21,515 bases of DNA, from NCBI GenBank assembly GCA_001460835.1, contig CYKH01000495.1:14061-35575 (forward strand). Reading direction: 5' to 3'. Every line of letters begins with the position of its first letter. Within the stretch, counting starts at the first letter, position 1. Shown here one piece after another: positions 16,983 to 21,515 of this stretch. This DNA is from Bodo saltans (lineage: Eukaryota > Euglenozoa > Kinetoplastea > Eubodonida > Bodonidae). Made by a program: the position numbers and the translations under genes. Under the pieces are notes generated by a model. It made no database searches. It was not told the origin of the DNA and was given only the letters and a program-made list of their open reading frames with translations.

Positions 16983-17912
16983 ATGCGTGGCGGTCGCGGT
17001 GGTGGTCGTGGATTCGGTGGCGGTGGTGGCCGTGGCTTCGGTGGGGGTGGCCGTGGAGGTGCCCGAGGTGGCGGTCGCGGTGGCGGTCGTGGCGGTGCCC
17101 GCGGTGGTCGTGGAGGTCGCGGTGGTGCTGCTGCAGGTGGTGCCAAGACCACGAATGTCCAGCTGCACGCTCGTTTCCCCGGTGTCTACATCATTAAGGG
17201 CAAGGCCGACGCTATTGCCACCAAGAACTTCGTCCCCGGAGTTTCTGTCTACGGCGAGAAGCGCGTCAGCGGTACTGTTGTCGGTGAGACTGAGTCCAAG
17301 GAGTTCCGCACCTGGAACCCCTACCGCTCAAAGCTCGCCGCCGCCATCTACGGTGGTGTAGAGAAGATCTACATGCAGCCCGGTAGCGCCGTCCTGTACC
17401 TTGGCGCTGCCAGCGGTACCACCGTTAGCCACGTCTCTGACTTGGTTGGCCCCGAGGGTGTTGTATACGCGGTCGAGTTCTCTCACCGTAGCGGTCGCGA
17501 TCTTGAGGAGATGACCAAGCCGGTCGAGTTCTCTCACCGTAGCGGTCGCGATCTTGAGGAGATGACCAAGCGCCGCGCCAACATTGTCCCCATCATCGAG
17601 GATGCTCGCCACCCCTGGAAGTACCGCATGCTCATCCCCCGCCTGGTGGACTGCATCTTCATGGATGTTGCCCAGCCCGATCAGGCCCGTATTATGGCCC
17701 TCAACGCACTGCACTTCCTCAAGGAGGGCGGTGGCTTCGTGATCTCCGTGAAGGCAAACTGCATTGACTCAACTGCTGACGCCGCGACCGTCTTCGCTGC
17801 TGAGGTGGCCAAGATGAAGCAAATGGGCCTCAAGCCCAAGGAGCAGGTCACGCTGGAGCCATTCGAGAGAGACCACGCTGTAGTTGCGGGTATCTTCAAG
17901 GCTGAGAAGTAA
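16983..17912 (+). CDS. Fibrillarin (rRNA 2'-O-methyltransferase) with a 17-residue internal duplication
   Basis: This 309-residue protein is clearly fibrillarin, the methyltransferase of nucleolar box C/D snoRNPs that methylates rRNA and the histone H2A glutamine. Residues 1-50 are a classic Gly/Arg-rich domain. The methyltransferase fold follows, with the S-adenosylmethionine motif [14 protein letters not shown] (from residue 137), the acidic loop VYAVEFS (about 161-167), EDARHP, and residues matching the K-D-K-H catalytic set ([29 protein letters not shown]). The segment [16 protein letters not shown] occurs twice in a row (residues 164 and 181) because of an exact 51-bp duplication. Known fibrillarins have it once. 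Codon use is strongly C/G-ending, consistent with high expression. The start is the ATG just before the Gly/Arg domain. Confidence 0.97.
   Translation: MRGGRGGGRGFGGGGGRGFGGGGRGGARGGGRGGGRGGARGGRGGRGGAAAGGAKTTNVQLHARFPGVYIIKGKADAIATKNFVPGVSVYGEKRVSGTVVGETESKEFRTWNPYRSKLAAAIYGGVEKIYMQPGSAVLYLGAASGTTVSHVSDLVGPEGVVYAVEFSHRSGRDLEEMTKPVEFSHRSGRDLEEMTKRRANIVPIIEDARHPWKYRMLIPRLVDCIFMDVAQPDQARIMALNALHFLKEGGGFVISVKANCIDSTADAATVFAAEVAKMKQMGLKPKEQVTLEPFERDHAVVAGIFKAEK
17470..17571 (+). repeat. Exact tandem duplication, 2 x 51 bp, in fibrillarin
   Basis: Unit 1 is 17470-17520 and unit 2 is 17521-17571; they are identical. The unit is 17 codons, so the frame is kept and the protein gains 17 residues within the conserved methyltransferase fold. 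Confidence 0.97.
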
Positions 17913-18114
17913 GCGAAGAGATTCTGTGTCTTAGGGAGAGTTGTGGAGATACGAGTACGAGAGAAGTGTTCAATGACGATGAGTGAGAGAAACTGTTTAC
18001 AAACGCTTAAGAAGTAACAACGAAAAACAAAAAAACAAGCAAAAAACACAAAACGCAAAATAAAGGATTGTGTGATGCGTGTGTGTTGTGGTGTCCCATG
18101 TGAGACATGAGCGA

Positions 18115-18212
18115 CGGCACACGACACGTATGCGCACAAAACAAAGGGATAACTGGAGTGCAACAAAACCGGCACACGACACGTATGCGTATAACTGGAG
18201 TGCAACAAAACC
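18115..18212 (+). repeat. Imperfect tandem duplication after fibrillarin
   Basis: Unit 1 (18115-18169) and unit 2 (18170-18212) both begin CGGCACACGACACGTATGCG and both end AACTGGAGTGCAACAAAACC. Unit 2 lacks about 12 bases in the middle. The repeat lies in the non-coding gap 17913-18324, which is A-rich at about 18015-18065 and otherwise holds only the splice acceptor for the next gene. Confidence 0.9.
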
Positions 18213-18258
18213 AAAAAAAACCTGCGGTGTCTAGGAAATTAAAATGTGCAGTACTTGC

Positions 18259-18308
18259 GATTCTCTCCCTCCATTTTTATACGTTGTTTGCCATTACTAA
18301 CATAACAG
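18259..18308 (+). promoter_or_regulatory. Predicted trans-splice acceptor for the J-like gene
   Basis: A T/C tract at about 18259-18292 leads to AG at 18307-18308, 17 bases before the ATG at 18325. Confidence 0.5.
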
Positions 18309-18324
18309 AAGGAACATCGCGCCT

Positions 18325-19635
18325 ATGAAGGTTCCTCGTGTGGCCCAGATTCGCCAGTTGCAGGCTGCGAATCGCCAGAAGCACATGGAAGAGAATGCGA
18401 ATCGAGCAGGTGCGGACGATCGCAACTCAATGTTTGCGAAACACCACCAGAACCAACGGCATGCCTACGGCCAAGCTCCCCGTTTTTCGATGACCAACCG
18501 CCCAACGCGAGATCGAAATGCTGGCGTGATCACCTCCCGGGAGTGGGAAGAGGCAGTCTCCAAATACGACGACTCCGGCAAAGGCTTCCGCCGTTTCTTT
18601 TACGGCTTCGTTGTGTTTGCTCTGGTGCTGCTTGCATTCGCAAAGTATGATGTTGAGGTGAACCTCGAAGTACCTCAGATTGAAAGCGGACGTGGGTTTG
18701 GTGAAGTCGTAGCAGATGATGTCGATGATATCGGTGAATCCTCTGGCAATAATGATGCCGGCGAAGGAAGCAGGCCAATCAATGGGGCCTCACGCCTTTC
18801 AGAGCGTGAAATGCGCGAGTTGGACGAGATGTACAACCTGCTCGGTGTCAAGGGACGCCTCAAGCAGAAGAGAGCATCACCACCTGCTGCCAAGCCTGCG
18901 GATGCTGAAAAAGCGGCAACACCTGAAGGTGACAGCACAGCAACGCCAACTGCACGCGCTGACCCGGATAAAGAGCGTCGTCGCGAGAACTATCGCGTTC
19001 GCCAAGAGCTCAAGCAAGCGTACGAAAGTCACCAAGACGGCCTGGGACAACTCGTCCATTGCGGTCGAGCATGCGAATCGAAGAACCAGCAAGTCGAGCT
19101 TGCGTACACAACGCTTGCCTCACAGATTGACCGTGAGCTTTACGGTGTTCTCCTTGACAGCAAAAATACAAAAGAGAAGCGAGGCGCGAGCCAGGCTGAG
19201 CTGAGAGAGTTTTACGAGGCGAAAAAGGCAGAGATTGTAGCAGGTGATGAGAACGAAGAGGACCGTAACATGGCCCTTGAGGAACTTCGTGATGCCTATG
19301 AAATTCTCGCCAACCCGGAGGCCAAGGCATACTACCACTTGTACGGTCGAAAGCCTCCTGCAATCATGAAGCACGCGTCAGCTCGCCACGGTGGGTGGGG
19401 TCAGGAGGTACAATTGGGCTCATTTAAGTACCGCCTGATCTTCTCGTGGTTGGACTACTTTGATTCCTCATGGGGTGAGATTGTTGTGCTCGGTGCGATT
19501 GCGGTGTTTATCCTCATGCGTCTCCCTCAGGCTCTCCAGCAAACCCAGCGCCTCGTTGAGGAGCTCGAGTGGGAGGATCGTATCAGTGCTCAAGAGGCAG
19601 AAGCTGCGAAGGCAGAGGGTGCAGCGAGCGAGTAG
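18325..19635 (+). CDS. Two-pass membrane protein with J-like domain lacking HPD
   Basis: The protein has 436 residues: a basic soluble N-terminus (1-88), a first membrane helix (about 91-107), an acidic then Ala/Pro-rich linker, a J-like region (about 266-341), a second helix (about 384-400) and a charged coiled tail. The J-like region begins LYGVLLDSKN and ends LRDAYEILANPEAKAYYHLYG, matching helices I and III-IV of DnaJ domains. Where HPD should be, the sequence reads roughly IVAGDEN, so it should not stimulate Hsp70 ATPase in the usual way. HPD-less (type IV) J proteins are known in kinetoplastids. Topology is open: with two helices, both ends may face the same side. It may be an ER or mitochondrial membrane adaptor; Sec63 is an alternative, but I see no third helix or Sec63 domain. 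Confidence 0.75.
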   Translation: MKVPRVAQIRQLQAANRQKHMEENANRAGADDRNSMFAKHHQNQRHAYGQAPRFSMTNRPTRDRNAGVITSREWEEAVSKYDDSGKGFRRFFYGFVVFALVLLAFAKYDVEVNLEVPQIESGRGFGEVVADDVDDIGESSGNNDAGEGSRPINGASRLSEREMRELDEMYNLLGVKGRLKQKRASPPAAKPADAEKAATPEGDSTATPTARADPDKERRRENYRVRQELKQAYESHQDGLGQLVHCGRACESKNQQVELAYTTLASQIDRELYGVLLDSKNTKEKRGASQAELREFYEAKKAEIVAGDENEEDRNMALEELRDAYEILANPEAKAYYHLYGRKPPAIMKHASARHGGWGQEVQLGSFKYRLIFSWLDYFDSSWGEIVVLGAIAVFILMRLPQALQQTQRLVEELEWEDRISAQEAEAAKAEGAASE

Positions 19636-19889
19636 GTATGAGACTTCGTGTGCTTCACGCGGAAAATTAGTTTCAGCAGATTTGATGTTGTTATCGTCGC
19701 GTTGACCGGCATGTTGCTGGGAGTGTTGTGCCACTTTTCACACACTTGCGTAATCTGGTGGGCGACCAATGGATGTTGTGCTTTATCCCTGTTCAAATTT
19801 TATTGTGGGCTCCTGTGAACTGTGAACAAACGAAAGGAAGTTCGTGACAAACGAATGGAATCGACACTCATGCTTTTATTGCATCATGC

Positions 19890-19959
19890 CCACTTTTATC
19901 TTCTCCCTCATTTTTGTTCGTCTTAGTTCACCTCTTAACAGTTTTTTTTTGAATCGCAG
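19890..19959 (+). promoter_or_regulatory. Predicted trans-splice acceptor for trehalase gene
   Basis: A long T/C-rich region (about 19890-19950, including a run of nine T) ends in AG at 19958-19959, 24 bases before the ATG at 19983. The rest of the 19636-19982 gap shows nothing else I can support. Confidence 0.55.
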
Positions 19960-19982
19960 GCAACTGCTAACGCATTATTGTT

Positions 19983-21515
19983 ATGGCCGAGGAAGCAACC
20001 GACTACTCTCCGTCCAAGACTCTTTTGGCGGAGGTGTCCTCCAACGAGCGCTTTGCACATCGAAGGTTTGCTGTCCTGGGAGTGGCGTTCTGCACTGTGT
20101 GCTTAGCCGCCATGGCGACTCTCATGATTCTTTATCACAACTTAGACGATGGTAACGGGAGTCCTTCGACGAGTTTGCTTCGCTCGTGCACACATCCTAT
20201 TTACTGCACTGGTGAGTTCCTGCAAGCGGTTCAATTGGCGCAGCCTGCATTATTCCCAGACTCCAAAACGTTCGTGGATATGCCGTGTCGCTCTCCACCG
20301 CAAGCCATTCTTGACGCGTTCCAGGCTCAGAAAAATTCCGCAGGTTTTAACATCAGTGCGTTTGTGCAACAGCATTTTGATGCTGCCGGCTCGGAAGTGA
20401 TGACAGTTACCCCTCCAGACTTCGTTCCCAACCCCCAACGCCTCTCGAAGCTACAAAACGTGGAACTCCGCACATTTGCATACAATGTGCACGCTGTTTG
20501 GAAGAACCTCACGAGACAGTTTAACACAAGTTACTCTTGTGGTGAGCCGTGCATGAGCTCCATGCCTGTGCCCAATCCATTCGTGGCCCCTGGAGGCCGT
20601 TTCCGTGAGTTCTACTATTGGGACACGTACTGGATCATCAAAGGGCTTCTTGTGTCGAACCTCACAGTGACAGCGCGCCACACCCTAGACAACCTGTTGT
20701 GGGCCGTCAAGGAGTACGGGTTCGTGCCAAACGGTGCACGTATTTACTACCAGGACCGATCCCAGCCGCCCCTCCTCACACTGATGGTGCGTGACTATGT
20801 GACGGCAACTGGCGACTTGTCGATTCTTACAGATGCCATCGACTTGCTGCACCAGGAGCATCAGTTTTGGATGTTGACGCCTCACCGAGTTCGTACGAGC
20901 GATACGACAATCACCGCCAACCCAACCATTACCTCGGATGATGTGTTGAATCGCTATTACGCCGTCACTGCGGATCCTCGGCCAGAGTCGTACCGTGAAG
21001 ACACAGCGACCCTTCAAAGTAGCAACGGCAGATCCCCGTTGGATATGTACAGCAGCTTAGCGACAGGGGCAGAGACGGGCTGGGACTACTCCACCCGCTG
21101 GTTTGCGAACAACAGCGAAGACATCACTGCGGTCAATGCGCAAAATGTTGTTCCGATTGATCTGAATGCGATCTTGTTACAAGTTGAGAGCACAATGAAA
21201 AATTGGACCTGCGCAGGTGGTCTTGCCCCAAACCCGTCGCTGTGCACTGAGTACGGTAACTGGGTGAGCTCAAGAACAAAAAGTGTCGTCAAGGTGTTCC
21301 CTGCTAGCCCTGTCATGGGTGACTTCTTGCTCGATGTTCAGTTAAAGAACACTAAGTGGTTCGGTGCTGTGAGTGCCCTTCTCGCCTCCCCTGAGTATGC
21401 CAATGCCGTGAATCTTGCAGATTTGCAAGGGGCCGTGAATACGCTCGTCACCAACATCTATCCAGGCGGCGTACCCGCGTCGCTCACCACGTCCGGCCAG
21501 CAGTGGGACTTCCCC
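19983..21515 (+). CDS. Membrane-anchored trehalase, GH37 (3' end outside window)
   Basis: An ATG opens 511 codons with no stop before the right edge. A short cytoplasmic N-terminus (1-28) precedes a signal-anchor helix (about 29-51), predicting a type II protein with its enzyme domain outside the cell or in a vacuole. GH37 hallmarks are signature 1 PGGRFREFYYWDTY (203-216), PNGARIYYQDRSQPP (249-263), RPESYRED (333-340) and ETGWDYSTRW (364-373) with the likely acid catalyst D368. The second signature begins at the edge (QWDFP, 507-511). The catalytic base lies beyond the window. Several N-glycosylation sequons support an extracytoplasmic location. Trehalases split trehalose into two glucose molecules; a surface or phagosomal form would suit a bacterivore, though this is inference. 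Confidence 0.95.
   Translation, partial: MAEEATDYSPSKTLLAEVSSNERFAHRRFAVLGVAFCTVCLAAMATLMILYHNLDDGNGSPSTSLLRSCTHPIYCTGEFLQAVQLAQPALFPDSKTFVDMPCRSPPQAILDAFQAQKNSAGFNISAFVQQHFDAAGSEVMTVTPPDFVPNPQRLSKLQNVELRTFAYNVHAVWKNLTRQFNTSYSCGEPCMSSMPVPNPFVAPGGRFREFYYWDTYWIIKGLLVSNLTVTARHTLDNLLWAVKEYGFVPNGARIYYQDRSQPPLLTLMVRDYVTATGDLSILTDAIDLLHQEHQFWMLTPHRVRTSDTTITANPTITSDDVLNRYYAVTADPRPESYREDTATLQSSNGRSPLDMYSSLATGAETGWDYSTRWFANNSEDITAVNAQNVVPIDLNAILLQVESTMKNWTCAGGLAPNPSLCTEYGNWVSSRTKSVVKVFPASPVMGDFLLDVQLKNTKWFGAVSALLASPEYANAVNLADLQGAVNTLVTNIYPGGVPASLTTSGQQWDFP

Noticed and set aside
16922-17168. Pro- or Thr-rich minus-strand frames opposite fibrillarin
   Set aside because: They are reverse readings of the Gly/Arg repeat.
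18055-18070. AATAAA-like polyadenylation signal after fibrillarin
   Set aside because: The local sequence is A-rich, so the hexamer is expected by chance, and kinetoplastids are not known to rely on it.
1-21515. tRNA, rRNA, CRISPR arrays, transposons or viral genes
   Set aside because: I saw no cloverleaf with conserved T-loop bases, no spaced short repeats, and no transposase, reverse transcriptase or capsid motifs.

Overview
The window looks like nuclear DNA from a protist of the kinetoplastid type, most likely a free-living bodonid rather than a parasite. Twelve substantial genes and one possible micro-gene all lie on the + strand. No spliceosomal intron is needed to read any of them. Most intergenic gaps carry a pyrimidine-rich tract followed by AG a short way before the next ATG, as expected for polycistronic transcription with trans-splicing. 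Fibrillarin, Derlin, syntaxin, clathrin light chain and EBP1 are eukaryotic genes. The organism assignment is inference: no spliced-leader gene or kinetoplast sequence is present.

Layout. 1-1191: 3' end of a type I membrane protein with a Ser/Pro-rich tail. 1554-2171: small acidic orphan. 2386-3543: EBP1/PA2G4-like M24 pseudopeptidase. 3850-4692: compact STE11/MEKK-like kinase with DFD in place of DFG. 5179-7330: protein kinase fused to a C-terminal CAP-Gly (microtubule-binding) domain, broken near its start by a tandem duplication. 7673-8419: Derlin (ER-associated degradation). 8709-14106: a very large NRPS-like gene (adenylation, carrier protein, then three repeats of two membrane helices plus a left-handed beta-helix domain), with a duplication, an internal deletion and a 300-N gap. 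14271-14411: possible 46-residue ORF with its own acceptor. 14991-15731: Qa-SNARE syntaxin. 16058-16717: clathrin light chain. 16983-17912: fibrillarin. 18325-19635: membrane protein with a J-like domain lacking HPD. 19983-end: membrane-anchored GH37 trehalase, cut by the window edge.

The most interesting item is the NRPS-like protein. Its architecture is that of the bacterial epsilon-poly-L-lysine synthetase (Pls) family, and its specificity pocket, read by hand alignment to GrsA, is D-A-E-S-I-G-S-V-A-K, one position away from the code I remember for lysine. A membrane-bound amino-acid homopolymer synthetase in a protist is a testable hypothesis.

A second theme is five head-to-tail tandem duplications within 21.5 kb (about 180, 112, 200, 51 and 50 bp). 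Two shift the frame, one inserts 17 residues into fibrillarin, and one leaves a truncated copy of the syntaxin 5' end. With the N gap in the same stretch, draft-assembly artefacts (unmerged overlapping contig ends or alleles) are a serious explanation; real recent duplication is the alternative. Neighbouring genes have unrelated housekeeping, trafficking and signalling roles, so the order is probably a polycistronic unit and not a functional operon.
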